A stretch of DNA of 36,827 nt from NCBI GenBank assembly GCA_020629055.1, contig JAHDEB010000041.1:1-36827 (forward strand), written 5' to 3'. This document shows, piece by piece, positions 8,165 to 17,337 of this stretch. Below the pieces are notes generated by a model, which saw only the letters and a program-made list of their open reading frames with translations, made no database searches and was not told the DNA's origin. Made by a program: the position numbers and the translations under genes. Source of the stretch: Chloroflexota bacterium. Lineage in GTDB: Bacteria; Chloroflexota; Anaerolineae; Promineifilales; Promineifilaceae. Each line of letters opens with the position of its first letter. Position 1 is the stretch's first letter.

Positions 8165-10927
8165 CTAACCGTCAGAGCCTTCCTCTTCATCTTCTTCTGG
8201 AACTGAGTCAGAAGGGATGATGACAAACTGATAAGGGCCTGACTGCTCTTCATCAAATGCGCGAATTTCTACAACGATAACTGAGTCTTCTGGCACTTGT
8301 GCCCCAAGGAAGCCAGGGTTGAAATTCTTGAGGTCTAAATCGTCGTTGCTAAACAACTCTTCACCCGTTGGACTATAAATGACCATCTGCAGATCTAGCG
8401 AGAGCATATCCTCAGCAATGGCGACAATATCAACCACATCCCCTTTGCTGAGCGATACTTCGAAGAAGTCTGACTCACCAGAGGTGATTTCGGCGTCATA
8501 AATGTCTCCTGTGGCTAGGCTTGCGGTGAAATCAAGCCCTACTTGACCTGACTCTTCCTCGCTACTAGCCTCGTCGGTCGATTCATCGGTGCTCTCATCC
8601 TCAGAGCCTTCTTCGGAATTTTCTTCACCTTCTTCATCAGTTGCGGTTTCATCTGTCGATTCTTCTGATTCTTCTTCAGACGATTCTCCTTCTTCCGACT
8701 CGTCACTGGTAGATTCAGAATCGCTTTCACCTTCTTCAGATCCAGCTTCTTCTACTTCTTCGGTTGCAGATGGGAATTCAAAGTCGATGTCCCCTTGCAA
8801 ATAATCGATAGCCGTTTGCAGAACAACGTCATCATCGGTAAACAGCGTCTCTTCGGTGACCGGTACAACGATGTTTGGCACCACACCGATCCCTTCGATA
8901 TGGATGTCACCATCCGCATCGACAGCACGGCCGACCGTATACCGAACAGATTCTCCTTCTGGCATGCGTAGGTCGTTCACCCCACCACCTAAGCCGGCCG
9001 ATGGATATTGACCCACAATGACAGCTCGGTTATTCAGGGTCAAATCGTAGCTAAAGAATTCACAAGCGCTGGCGCAAGCTGGCCCGACAAGAACCACAAT
9101 GTCACCACCATAGAACAGTGAACGATCTGGCGGCAAAATCAAGTGACGCGCATTTTCAGGCTTGGTTACAAATTCACCTAAATCTTTATCAAATTCTTCG
9201 GAGTTTCCGGTAATCAATGCTTCTTCAAAGAAGTAAGAGGCCATCATGTCAGCCAAGAAGCCAAAGCCACCACCATTTTGACGCATATCGATCACGAGCG
9301 TATCGATTCCGTTGTTGTTTAGATCTTGAATCATCCGCTCCCATAATTGAATGGTCAGCAGTTGGTTATCAAGGAAACCGGTAATCTCAACGTATCCGAT
9401 CCCTTCATCTAATACATCAAATTCAACTGGCAGTTCGAGGCCGGTGCGGCCGGTAAAGAATGATGATTGTGAGAAGCTATCAAACTCGTTAACCGTTGAT
9501 AACGTTTTGCTCAAAACATCAGTCTCGCCTGGATTGATATATTCAATCAGAACTTCAGCATTGGCCGGATAGCGTGTGGCGTAACGTAGTTTTTGCAAGC
9601 GCTCGACATGGCTGGTGCTAAATGGAGCTGACCAAGCGACCGCATCATCAACATAATTAGTCGTTGTTACACCATCGATTGAAACAATCTCAGCACCCAA
9701 CAAAATATCAGCGTCGGCCGCAGGTCCGGCGGGTAGCAAGTAGTTAACGATGACACGTCCATCGTCCACATCGCGGATACCCATACCGATGCCCCCACTG
9801 ATCGCTTCTACAAAGTCGCTTTGAACAAAACCACCGTTTACATGGCCATCAGGAATCTCCCACAAAAACGCGCGTAGCGCTCGGCGATAATCAAGCGCTG
9901 ATTCATTTTCTTCAGCTTCTTCAAATAGAGGCATGTACTCTTCTTTTAAAGCATCCCAATCAAGATTTTTAATGTCTGAAAATGCATAACTTTCCCGTAA
10001 CTCTTCTACCAAGGAATCAAACGCCTCGGTGTAAGAAAGCTCTGAATAATCGATCAAAGCAGCACCTTCGGGTTCTAGCAATGGGATAAACTGGTTGCGA
10101 GCACGGTCAAATGTAAATGGTTCTGTATCTAGGTCGACGGTGGTCCACCCGGCCGGAAGATCAACCATTTCTTGGTCATCGTCTGTAAACAACAAACCAT
10201 CTTCACCAAAGTTAATCGGGAAACTCTGATCATCATCAGGCGCATAGATAACCATCTTGCCGCCAATCACTTCACGCTGCATGTCCAACTCGCCACTGGT
10301 GACAGTTGAAGCATATGCGGTTGACCAACCGCCACCTCCCATATCGCGCTCTTCTAGGAACGGGCCACCGTATGTGTTGTCCCAATAAGCGGGAGCATAA
10401 ATTTGAACCCCAAGTTCATCGATGCCGTCATTGTCAACATCTCGCTCTCCACCACGTGGTTCAATAGGTAAAACCATGCTGTAGGAAAATGGAGACGTTT
10501 TGAAATCGGATGTAATTTGACCCAATACTTGGGACTCGAGTGGGAAGATATAGACGGTGTTGCGGTCTACAAAGCCGGTTTGATCCTCTAAAATAACCAA
10601 CGGCTGTACCGTTCCTTCACCAAAGAAAGGATTGGTATAAGTGACGAGACCACTAATGCCAACGAGGCCGCCTTCTTCTGCATTTAGAATTAAGTCTTGG
10701 TTCTGGCGAGGCTCTTCCTCCTCTTCTTCACCATCTTCATCCTGCTCAGGAGCTTCCTCCGTTTCGGTGTCGGTTTCCTCATCCTCTCCTTCTCCTTCGT
10801 CATCCTGACTTGGGACAATTCCGGTATCTTGGATTCCACTGTCTTTTTGCACGTTAGAGGCAAACGAAGCAGCTGTAAAGAACGCGAGTAAAAGCGTAAT
10901 TACAATTATGAGTATCGATTTTTTCAT
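8165..10927 (-). CDS. Secreted S41 family (C-terminal processing-like) peptidase with acidic linker and PPC domain
   Basis: A 920-residue exported protease. Order: signal peptide 1-23, very acidic stretch 41-73, a beta-rich domain with a DVDNDGIDE calcium-like loop near 163-171, helical region 295-360, PDZ-like domain about 370-440, catalytic S41 domain about 505-690, a 75-residue Ser/Glu/Asp linker 721-795, and a PPC (bacterial pre-peptidase C-terminal) domain about 798-905. The nucleophile is Ser620 in ACASACE, framed by two cysteines. GIGVVPNIVVP near 679 is the usual S41 C-terminal signature. AGGA lies 8 bases before the ATG, and a good promoter lies upstream. It has its own promoter and terminator, so it is monocistronic. 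The acidic linker suggests surface or wall exposure. Confidence 0.9.
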   Translation of the reverse strand: MKKSILIIVITLLLAFFTAASFASNVQKDSGIQDTGIVPSQDDEGEGEDEETDTETEEAPEQDEDGEEEEEEPRQNQDLILNAEEGGLVGISGLVTYTNPFFGEGTVQPLVILEDQTGFVDRNTVYIFPLESQVLGQITSDFKTSPFSYSMVLPIEPRGGERDVDNDGIDELGVQIYAPAYWDNTYGGPFLEERDMGGGGWSTAYASTVTSGELDMQREVIGGKMVIYAPDDDQSFPINFGEDGLLFTDDDQEMVDLPAGWTTVDLDTEPFTFDRARNQFIPLLEPEGAALIDYSELSYTEAFDSLVEELRESYAFSDIKNLDWDALKEEYMPLFEEAEENESALDYRRALRAFLWEIPDGHVNGGFVQSDFVEAISGGIGMGIRDVDDGRVIVNYLLPAGPAADADILLGAEIVSIDGVTTTNYVDDAVAWSAPFSTSHVERLQKLRYATRYPANAEVLIEYINPGETDVLSKTLSTVNEFDSFSQSSFFTGRTGLELPVEFDVLDEGIGYVEITGFLDNQLLTIQLWERMIQDLNNNGIDTLVIDMRQNGGGFGFLADMMASYFFEEALITGNSEEFDKDLGEFVTKPENARHLILPPDRSLFYGGDIVVLVGPACASACEFFSYDLTLNNRAVIVGQYPSAGLGGGVNDLRMPEGESVRYTVGRAVDADGDIHIEGIGVVPNIVVPVTEETLFTDDDVVLQTAIDYLQGDIDFEFPSATEEVEEAGSEEGESDSESTSDESEEGESSEEESEESTDETATDEEGEENSEEGSEDESTDESTDEASSEEESGQVGLDFTASLATGDIYDAEITSGESDFFEVSLSKGDVVDIVAIAEDMLSLDLQMVIYSPTGEELFSNDDLDLKNFNPGFLGAQVPEDSVIVVEIRAFDEEQSGPYQFVIIPSDSVPEEDEEEGSDG

Positions 10928-10965
10928 TTTTGATTCCTATTGATTGGATTGATTGCAGAGCCCGT

Positions 10966-10994
10966 ATTATCAATGACACGGTAATAGTAGGCAA
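10966..10994 (-). promoter_or_regulatory. Sigma-70-like promoter of the S41 peptidase gene
   Basis: On the minus strand a TTGCCT -35 box (10989-10994) and a GATAAT -10 box (10966-10971) are separated by exactly 17 bases. The -10 box is about 38 bases before the ATG. Just upstream, GGATCCC (10997-11003) and GGGATCC (11027-11033) form a 7-bp dyad that could be an operator. Confidence 0.6.
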
Positions 10995-11042
10995 ATGGAT
11001 CCCGTCTTATTTTAATGTTTTTTAGGGGGATCCTGAGAAAAC

Positions 11043-11077
11043 AAAAAGCGGGGTTAAGATAATTATCCTAACCCCGC
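11043..11077 (-). terminator. Rho-independent terminator of the zinc peptidase gene
   Basis: Arms GCGGGGTTAAGAT (11048-11060) and ATCCTAACCCCGC (11065-11077) form a 13-bp stem with one wobble and loop AATT. On the minus strand a run of five T follows. It lies 27 bases past the stop codon. Confidence 0.92.
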
Positions 11078-11104
11078 ACTTTTACAGAGTAAACTGTGTT
11101 GGTT

Positions 11105-11812
11105 TTAACGGCGTCGGCCGAACAAAATGAATGCCCAGTAAGCCACTTGCATAATCGCTTGAATCGCAGAAGCGACATAGGTCAGAGCGGCCGCGTTTAA
11201 TACCGCATGCACGCCATCCATTTCGTCTTTAAACAGAATACCATGCTCGGTTAGCAGAGCTTTTGCCCGACGGGTCGCATCAAATTCGACAGGAAGCGTT
11301 ACAAGGGCGAATACAGCAACGAGTGTGTACAAGGCCAAGCCTGCAACTGCGATATAAATGCCCAGTTGGCTACCTAGGAAGCTGGTCAGCAATAAACCAC
11401 CCATGAACATCCAGGTGCCCCATCGTTGCCCGATGTTAACCGTTGGTACAAGCGTGCTGCGTAATACGAGCGGACCGTATCCTTTCGCATCTTGCAATGC
11501 GTGCCCCATTTCATGGGCCGCGATGCCGGCTGCAGCCACACTGACTGAATCGTGTGTCGCCTCACTCAAGCGCAATACCTTGCCACGTGGGTCATAATGG
11601 TCGGTTAAATTACCCGCAACACGCTCTACTTTTACATCATAGAGCCCTTCTGCATCTAGCATACGGCGAGCAACTTGTGCTCCGCTCATACCGGCCGCAG
11701 TGCCTACCTTTGAATATTTTTCAAAATTTCGTTTTACACGCCATTGTGCCCACATACCGAGTAGTAGAGGGGGAACAACGAATAATAAATAAGGTCCAAA
11801 ATTACCAAACAT
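11105..11812 (-). CDS. YugP-type neutral zinc metallopeptidase (membrane-bound)
   Basis: A 235-residue integral membrane protein of the Zn_peptidase_2 family. The zinc motif HEMGH is at residues 100-104, and the likely third ligand is E176 in LPVEFDATRRA. Membrane helices lie near 6-23, 130-148, 152-174 and 212-232. The substrate is unknown for the family. A full AGGAGG site is about 11 bases before the ATG. Half of it can pair with ATCCT next to the start (11814-11818 with 11822-11826), a small hairpin that might damp translation. It is divergent from the GNAT gene and ends at a strong terminator. Confidence 0.92.
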   Translation of the reverse strand: MFGNFGPYLLFVVPPLLLGMWAQWRVKRNFEKYSKVGTAAGMSGAQVARRMLDAEGLYDVKVERVAGNLTDHYDPRGKVLRLSEATHDSVSVAAAGIAAHEMGHALQDAKGYGPLVLRSTLVPTVNIGQRWGTWMFMGGLLLTSFLGSQLGIYIAVAGLALYTLVAVFALVTLPVEFDATRRAKALLTEHGILFKDEMDGVHAVLNAAALTYVASAIQAIMQVAYWAFILFGRRR

Positions 11813-12114
11813 AAGGATATAATCCTCCTAACATAAATGTTTTAATGAATGCGCAACCCTTAGTGTCGTCACATTTGTCTATTTTCGTAATTATTCAGCA
11901 CCCTAACTATTTTCGCCAGATTGGCCCAGTTATTAGCTTAGCTTTCCGCAGAGCACAGATCCTTTTGTCAAACTGGACCAAACTGCTGAACAATTACCTA
12001 TCTTCAATGATTGCACCACTTTACGTAAAATTACGCGAAATAGTTTATGTTCCAGAGGGAACTAATACAAAATTAAGCATCGGCCAATTTTGATATTAGA
12101 CACAATTATGGACT
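11813..12114. other. Divergent intergenic region between zinc peptidase and GNAT genes
   Basis: 302 bases without a supported gene. It contains a TTACGTAA palindrome near 12021 and a short dyad, GTTCC-AGAG-GGAAC, at 12049-12062, about 50 bases before the GNAT start; this could be an operator. No clear -35/-10 pair was identified. An 82-codon plus-strand frame in it has no binding site or recognisable protein character. Confidence 0.35.
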
Positions 12115-13437
12115 ATGAAATCTGAATTACAAAATGGAATTATTCTGCGAAAAGCAACAGCAGACGATACAGAAAAGATTGCGGCCTTTAATGACAGGGT
12201 ACATGCGGAGTCTGGTGAAGAAGGGAGGCTGGCTGCTTGGACCATTGATCTGATGGACGGAAGGCACCCAACTACGTCGTATGATGATTTTTTAGTTGTA
12301 GAAACTGAAGATGGGGAAATTGTCTCTTCGACCTGTAACATTCCGCAAATATGGCACTATGATGGCGTGCCCATTCAGGTTGGCCGGCCGGAATTGGTTG
12401 GTACAGACGAGAAATGGCGCAAAAAGGGGCTGGTGCGCGAACAATTTAAAGCCCTGCATGCGATATCTGAGAAAAATGGGGATTTAATGCAGGTTATCAC
12501 AGGAATCCCTTGGTATTACCGGCAATTTGGGTATAGCCATGCCTTAGATTTGGGAGGAGGAGCGGCCTATGACTGGGGACGGCCTGGAAATTTAGCCAAA
12601 ATAGAGGAAAAGGACGAAAAATTTGAGTGGCGGCCTGCCAAGCTCGATGATATTCCTGATCTAGGCCGCTTTTATGCAAACCATTGCAAAGATTCACTAA
12701 TTAGCACCGAACGAGATGAGGCGATTTGGCGCTTCGAATTAGAAGGTAAGTCAGCAGCTTCGATCTATGAAAAGCTCTATAGGTTGATTACAGACCGAAA
12801 CGGTCAGTCGGTTGGCTACGTCGGGTTCGCATTTTGGCCCTCTGGCATAGCGATCTCTGAAATTGGGTGTGACTCAGGGCAAGCGATGCGGCCACTCTGC
12901 CTATTTATTGGTAGAGCGTTTCACCGGCAATTTGATGTATTGATTAAACAAAAACATGCGATCAAAAACGGACCTGAAACAACAAAGCGGCTAATCTTTT
13001 ATTTGGGTCAGCAACATGATGCGTATACCGCTTTGGGGCCTCAATTGGGGAAGAAAGGAAAATCATACGCTTGGTATATTCGTATTCCAGATATTCCGGC
13101 GTTTTTGATGCACGTTCGGCCGGTTTTAGAGCGACGCTTGGCAAGCAGCGTCATGATGGGGCACACCGGCATCCACAAAGTCAACCTTTACCGTGAGCAC
13201 TTCGCTATTCAGTTTGAAAAGGGGAAGATCATCAATATCGAGCCGTATCAGGCCAAATCGGTACAGGACGGTGACACGCTTTTTACCCGGCCGGAATTTA
13301 TTCAGCTCATTTGTGGTCATAAGTCTTTTAGTGAAATTAATCATATCCATGTGGACTGTTATGGAAATGCTGAAGCGGCCGTCTTAATGAACATTCTATT
13401 CCCTCAACAGCATTCTCAGCCGATTGGAATTACCTAA
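12115..13437 (+). CDS. GNAT family N-acetyltransferase, Eis-like two-part architecture
   Basis: A 440-residue protein. The N-terminal half (about 8-145) is a GNAT domain: it starts as a strand IILRKATADD, the acetyl-CoA loop is RKKGLV at 102-107 preceded by VGTDEKW, and YYRQFGY at 134-140 is the usual closing motif. The C-terminal ~290 residues look like a second, degenerate GNAT-type part plus a sterol-carrier-like end, as in Eis-type enzymes; this is an inference from length and layout. The substrate is unknown. No ribosome binding site is visible before the ATG. The homocysteine methyltransferase gene follows within 10 bases, so they are probably co-transcribed. Confidence 0.8.
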   Translation: MKSELQNGIILRKATADDTEKIAAFNDRVHAESGEEGRLAAWTIDLMDGRHPTTSYDDFLVVETEDGEIVSSTCNIPQIWHYDGVPIQVGRPELVGTDEKWRKKGLVREQFKALHAISEKNGDLMQVITGIPWYYRQFGYSHALDLGGGAAYDWGRPGNLAKIEEKDEKFEWRPAKLDDIPDLGRFYANHCKDSLISTERDEAIWRFELEGKSAASIYEKLYRLITDRNGQSVGYVGFAFWPSGIAISEIGCDSGQAMRPLCLFIGRAFHRQFDVLIKQKHAIKNGPETTKRLIFYLGQQHDAYTALGPQLGKKGKSYAWYIRIPDIPAFLMHVRPVLERRLASSVMMGHTGIHKVNLYREHFAIQFEKGKIINIEPYQAKSVQDGDTLFTRPEFIQLICGHKSFSEINHIHVDCYGNAEAAVLMNILFPQQHSQPIGIT

Positions 13438-13447
13438 AAAAATTGAC

Positions 13448-14404
13448 ATGAAAATTGACCCACTGTTACAACCATTTTTAGAGGGCGGCCGAACCCTGAT
13501 CTTAGACGGCGGCCTAGCAACAGAGCTAGAAGCCAGGGGATTTGATCTCAACGATCCACTGTGGTCTGGAAAAATCTTGCTAGAAGACCCGGATGCGATT
13601 AAGCAGTTGCACTATGACTACCTGGTGTCTGGAGCCGATTGCATCATTACAGCCACCTACCAGACGACGTTTCAAGGATTGATGTCGCGGGGATTGTCTC
13701 ATGACGAAGCAGCAGAGTTAATGCGATTGGCCGTCCGGCTCGCAATTGAGGCGCGTGATTCGTTTTGGGAGGTCGAGGCTAATCGCAAAGGGCGGAGCCG
13801 GCCGCTGGTTGCTGCGAGCGTCGGGCCGTATGGCGCATTTTTAGCTGACGGGTCTGAGTACACAGGAGATTATGGGCTAACAACAGCGGAGCTGGTTGAT
13901 TTTCATCGGCCGCGATGGAAATTGTTGGCAAATACTGAGGCAGACTTTTTGATGTGTGAAACAGTCCCCTCTTTAAGCGAGGCATTGGCTTATCGGCAAC
14001 TGGCGCAGGATGAACCTAAGTTGCGGGCCGCGCTATCTTTTACGTTTAGTGATCAATTTTCTATTTCTGATGGAACAAAGTTGATGGATTTTCCTTTGTA
14101 TTTATTTGACTACGCGAATTTTATTTCGGTTGGAATTAATTGCTCTAATCCAAAACATCTACCAACTGTTATTGAACAGCTTCAAACGCTGTCTGAGTTA
14201 CCCATCATCGCTTATCCTAACTCTGGAGAAGAGTGGAACAGTGCAGACCATTGCTGGACGGGAACAACCCACCCTGAAGAATTTGGGACCGCTGTGCGTG
14301 AATGGCGCAGGATGGGTGCGGCATTAATTGGCGGCTGTTGCCGAACAGGGCCGAAGCATATTCGAGCGATTAGTGAGCGCCTTCGGAAGCCAGATTTTCA
14401 TTAA
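13448..14404 (+). CDS. mmuM: Homocysteine S-methyltransferase
   Basis: About 318 residues; a zinc enzyme that methylates homocysteine to methionine, usually from S-methylmethionine. Seen: LILDGGLATELEARG at the N-terminus, GPYGAFLADGSEYTGDY, the CETVPSLSEA block, and the three zinc cysteines C232 (GINCSNP) and C297-C298 (GGCCRTGP). Length fits MmuM rather than the long MetH. The frame is open back to a TTG at 13424 that would overlap the GNAT gene; ATG 13448, 10 bases after the GNAT stop, is preferred, although neither has a clear binding site. Its stop codon touches the stop codon of the next, convergent gene with no space for a terminator. Confidence 0.9.
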   Translation: MKIDPLLQPFLEGGRTLILDGGLATELEARGFDLNDPLWSGKILLEDPDAIKQLHYDYLVSGADCIITATYQTTFQGLMSRGLSHDEAAELMRLAVRLAIEARDSFWEVEANRKGRSRPLVAASVGPYGAFLADGSEYTGDYGLTTAELVDFHRPRWKLLANTEADFLMCETVPSLSEALAYRQLAQDEPKLRAALSFTFSDQFSISDGTKLMDFPLYLFDYANFISVGINCSNPKHLPTVIEQLQTLSELPIIAYPNSGEEWNSADHCWTGTTHPEEFGTAVREWRRMGAALIGGCCRTGPKHIRAISERLRKPDFH

Positions 14405-15349
14405 TCAGTCGCGAATACGGCTTTTGTACCAATCAAACGTACCCTTCAACCCATCTTTAAAGGCAAATTCAGGATTGAAACCTAAAATCTCAACACTATT
14501 AATAATATCTGCCTCAGAATAGCGAATATCTCCAGCTCGAGCTGGGCCGTGCTGAACAGCGACGTTTTGATCAACAATCTTAGCAAATGTGTCCATGACA
14601 TAGTTCAGGGTGATAGAAGAACCAGAGGCGACGTTGAAGACCGAATTTTCTTTATTAAATTCCATTTGGCTCGCAGCAAGGTTCGCCTGAACCACATCTG
14701 AAACATAGACAAAATCTCGTGTCTGCATACCATCCCCAAAAATAGTAACTTCTTTGCCAGACAAGATACGATTACAGCAAATAGACAAAAATCCCGAATA
14801 AGGAGAGGACGGGTCTTGACGTGGCCCATAAACGTTGAAGTACCGCAGTCCGATAAACTCTGTTCCATAGGTTCGGTTGTATGTTTGGGCAAAAACTTCG
14901 CTCATCATTTTCGCTGCCGCATATGGAGAAATCGGCTGTAGAGGAGCGTCAAGCTTGCAGGGCAAGCTTGGGTTGTCGCCATAAACTGCGGCCGAAGAGG
15001 CGTAGACAACTCGCTGTATCCCTCTTAAACGGGCAACCTCAAATACATTAAACGTACCATCGACATTGATCTGATGGTTCCTCACTGGGTCTTCTACTGA
15101 AAGCGGCACGCTTACTAAAGCTGCCTGATGAAAAATCATTTCACAGTCTTTAGCTGCATCATACAGTGTTTGAAAATCGCAAATGCTTCCTTCTACAATT
15201 TCAACTTGCAAGCCGTTCAAGTTTTCACGTCTCCCCGAAGAAAAATCGTCTAAAACCACAACGTCATGGCCAGCCATGATAAGCCCTTGCGCCAAATGTG
15301 AACCAATAAAACCGCATCCACCGGTAATCAGTGCTTTTTTCTTGTTCAT
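14405..15349 (-). CDS. NAD-dependent UDP-sugar epimerase (extended SDR, WbpP/GalE-like)
   Basis: A 314-residue extended short-chain dehydrogenase. NAD-binding GGCGFIG is at 10-16, the catalytic YAAAK at 143-147 after an SSAAVYG serine block, and RYFNVYGPRQDP near 180 is typical of UDP-glucose or UDP-N-acetylglucosamine 4-epimerases and related UDP-uronate enzymes. It likely supplies an activated sugar for the polysaccharide cluster, of which it is the last gene. AGAGGT lies about 7 bases before the ATG. A 9-bp perfect hairpin lies inside it. The exact sugar cannot be told from sequence. Confidence 0.88.
   Translation of the reverse strand: MNKKKALITGGCGFIGSHLAQGLIMAGHDVVVLDDFSSGRRENLNGLQVEIVEGSICDFQTLYDAAKDCEMIFHQAALVSVPLSVEDPVRNHQINVDGTFNVFEVARLRGIQRVVYASSAAVYGDNPSLPCKLDAPLQPISPYAAAKMMSEVFAQTYNRTYGTEFIGLRYFNVYGPRQDPSSPYSGFLSICCNRILSGKEVTIFGDGMQTRDFVYVSDVVQANLAASQMEFNKENSVFNVASGSSITLNYVMDTFAKIVDQNVAVQHGPARAGDIRYSEADIINSVEILGFNPEFAFKDGLKGTFDWYKSRIRD
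14950..14970. repeat. Intragenic 9-bp perfect hairpin
   Basis: CAAGCTTGC-AGG-GCAAGCTTG, a perfect stem with a 3-base loop, inside the epimerase coding sequence. It encodes part of a PSLPCKLDAP stretch, so the symmetry is not forced by a protein repeat. Confidence 0.8.
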
Positions 15350-15385
15350 ATCGTACCTCTGATGATGAATACATTCTCTACGTTG

Positions 15386-16327
15386 TCAGGAAGACAGGAT
15401 TTCATTTCTAAATCCGTTCCAAAGCCCTTTCATTGCAGGGACTAAATTATTCCGGCTAATTTCTCGTTTAATAATATTTATCAGTAAATATGGAGCTCCC
15501 AAGCAGTAAAAACCGATTTTTCCATACAGCGGGGCATGGCGCTTCATAAATCGGAACCATTGTTTAGCCCTATTATCAGCATAGGCTTGACTATACCCTC
15601 CCCCACCAAATGTTCGGCCGGGGTGCGGCTCGTGATAAACTACGGCCTCCGGTACATACCAACTTTTGTATCCAGCCCTCTTTATACGCATTCCCAAATC
15701 AAGATCTTCTGGTCCATATGGATTAAAAGTCTCATCAAAACCATCAAATTGCTTGAAAATATCAGCTCGAATCAGCATGCACCCACCGCTCGGGAGGCAC
15801 GATTTTGCTTGATCATATTGCCCCAAATCCTTTTCCCCAAACCCGATGTGATTGGTATCCCCTAACCAAAACCGAACTTGACACCCACCTGCACCATAAA
15901 TTCGATCTGGCTCAAACATATCTAATATCTTCCCGGTAGTTTGGGCCATTTTAGGCTCTGAAAAGGGTGCAAGCAGGTACGACAATGTATCTGGCTCAAT
16001 TGTCATATCATTATCGATAAAAAACAGGAAGTCTGGATTAAATAGTTCAAGCGCTTGTGCCGACGCTTTGTTTCTTCCCCCAGCAACCCCTAGATTATCG
16101 GGAGAATAATTAACGGCAACTTGTGGAAAGCGCTCTTGAATAACCTTTGAGGTTTTATCTTTAGATCCATTATCCCACAGAAGTATTTTTACAGCTGGTC
16201 GTGGGTTGATTAAAGCAAAGCTTTCCAAGCAGCGAACCGTTTTTTCCAACTGATTCAAAGTTAATATGATGACTGCGATGGTAGGCATGTCATCTAATTG
16301 TTTGGGTAAGATATTTTGATCTGTCAT
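15386..16327 (-). CDS. Glycosyltransferase family 2 (rhamnosyltransferase-like)
   Basis: A 313-residue GT-A glycosyltransferase. It opens with VIILTLNQ, has WDNGSKDKT and NLGVAGGRN blocks, the metal-binding DND at 105-107 in FFIDNDM, and the acceptor/catalytic GPEDLDLGMR near 205-214. These match GT2 enzymes that add rhamnose or similar sugars to surface glycans. The C-terminal region has a hydrophobic patch near 275-290 that may sit on the membrane. It lies 36 bases before the epimerase gene, in the same direction. Donor and acceptor are unknown. Confidence 0.88.
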   Translation of the reverse strand: MTDQNILPKQLDDMPTIAVIILTLNQLEKTVRCLESFALINPRPAVKILLWDNGSKDKTSKVIQERFPQVAVNYSPDNLGVAGGRNKASAQALELFNPDFLFFIDNDMTIEPDTLSYLLAPFSEPKMAQTTGKILDMFEPDRIYGAGGCQVRFWLGDTNHIGFGEKDLGQYDQAKSCLPSGGCMLIRADIFKQFDGFDETFNPYGPEDLDLGMRIKRAGYKSWYVPEAVVYHEPHPGRTFGGGGYSQAYADNRAKQWFRFMKRHAPLYGKIGFYCLGAPYLLINIIKREISRNNLVPAMKGLWNGFRNEILSS

Positions 16328-16377
16328 TCTAATATTTGGTTACCGTTGATTTATGCAGCGGAGCGTCCACGAATCTA

Positions 16378-17337
16378 TTAAAGCCAACGATTAAGCAGTT
16401 GTGCAAAACGAGGGCCATCTAAATTCGAGACCCATAAGCGAGGTAATCGAAAGGGATCCGATTTTGCAGTAACGACATTCATATCGGCCGCCAATGAGTG
16501 ACTTAATCCCTTCTTCCGCACAGCCTCAATCGAACATTGGTTAAAATCCCGACCTGAAATCCCAAAAGGATAGCTAAATGTCTCAATTTGTTGATTAACG
16601 GCCTCTCCAATTTTGTCAATCGATCTTCCAACCTCTCGATGTTGCGCTTTATTTTGTAACGTTGCTAATTGGACATGATTCATCGTATGGGCACCTAAAG
16701 TGATAAGCGGATGCTGTGCCAATGCAATCATCTCCCGCTTTTCCATTAAACGATGGTCATTTAGATCTATAGAGCATTCAACCTGCCCTCTTAACTGAAC
16801 CAACGCATCTGAATGCCCACCGGGTGAAAGGGTTTGGAAAACTGGATAGATGCGCTTGAGGATCTCTTTTCGTGTTAAGCCTTTAATTGAAAAACTCACC
16901 TCTTGAGATCCAAGATCAAATTTCAAATTTTGGGGTAATACTGGGCATTTTAATATGTGTAAAATCAACTCGTCCCACCAAGGAGACTCTCCCAAACAAT
17001 CAGAAATCATATAAATGGTGGCTGGCACTTGATACTTTTCGAGTAAAGGCAAGCCATAACGCACGACATCTGCGTATCCATCATCGAAAGTAAGTGCAAC
17101 TGAACTCGGATGAACTTCACCCTGTAGTTGATCTCGAACCAGATTCAACAGTGAAACTGGCCGGTATCTTTCACAAATAGTAGCAAGATGGGATTCAAAG
17201 TTTTTAGGAGAGACCGCCATGTCAAAAGGGTCATCTTCCAGTTCCACAATCCGATGGTAAAGCAGAATGGCGCTCCGCTTTCTAACTCGGCTAGAAGCCC
17301 ATCGGCCGGCTGTTTGAAGTGAACGAACTAGCTTCAT
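16378..17337 (-). CDS. Polysaccharide deacetylase (NodB/CE4 family)
   Basis: A 319-residue carbohydrate esterase family 4 protein. The catalytic and metal motif TFDDGY is at 83-88 and the second metal motif H217-TMNH221-VQLATL follows; HSLAADMN and FRLPRLWVSN near the C-terminus are in the expected places. An N-terminal AILLYHRI strand is typical. It should remove N-acetyl groups from sugars of the cluster's glycan. No signal peptide is seen, so it may act in the cytoplasm on lipid-linked precursors. Its ATG follows the methyltransferase stop with no gap (TAAATG), which indicates translational coupling. Confidence 0.9.
   Translation of the reverse strand: MKLVRSLQTAGRWASSRVRKRSAILLYHRIVELEDDPFDMAVSPKNFESHLATICERYRPVSLLNLVRDQLQGEVHPSSVALTFDDGYADVVRYGLPLLEKYQVPATIYMISDCLGESPWWDELILHILKCPVLPQNLKFDLGSQEVSFSIKGLTRKEILKRIYPVFQTLSPGGHSDALVQLRGQVECSIDLNDHRLMEKREMIALAQHPLITLGAHTMNHVQLATLQNKAQHREVGRSIDKIGEAVNQQIETFSYPFGISGRDFNQCSIEAVRKKGLSHSLAADMNVVTAKSDPFRLPRLWVSNLDGPRFAQLLNRWL

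Noticed and set aside
8589..8804. A 71-codon plus-strand serine-rich frame
   Set aside because: It is the antisense of the acidic Ser/Glu linker of the S41 peptidase; low-complexity codons on one strand create it.
11845..12093. An 82-codon plus-strand frame between the zinc peptidase and GNAT genes
   Set aside because: No ribosome binding site, no recognisable domain, and it fills a divergent promoter region.
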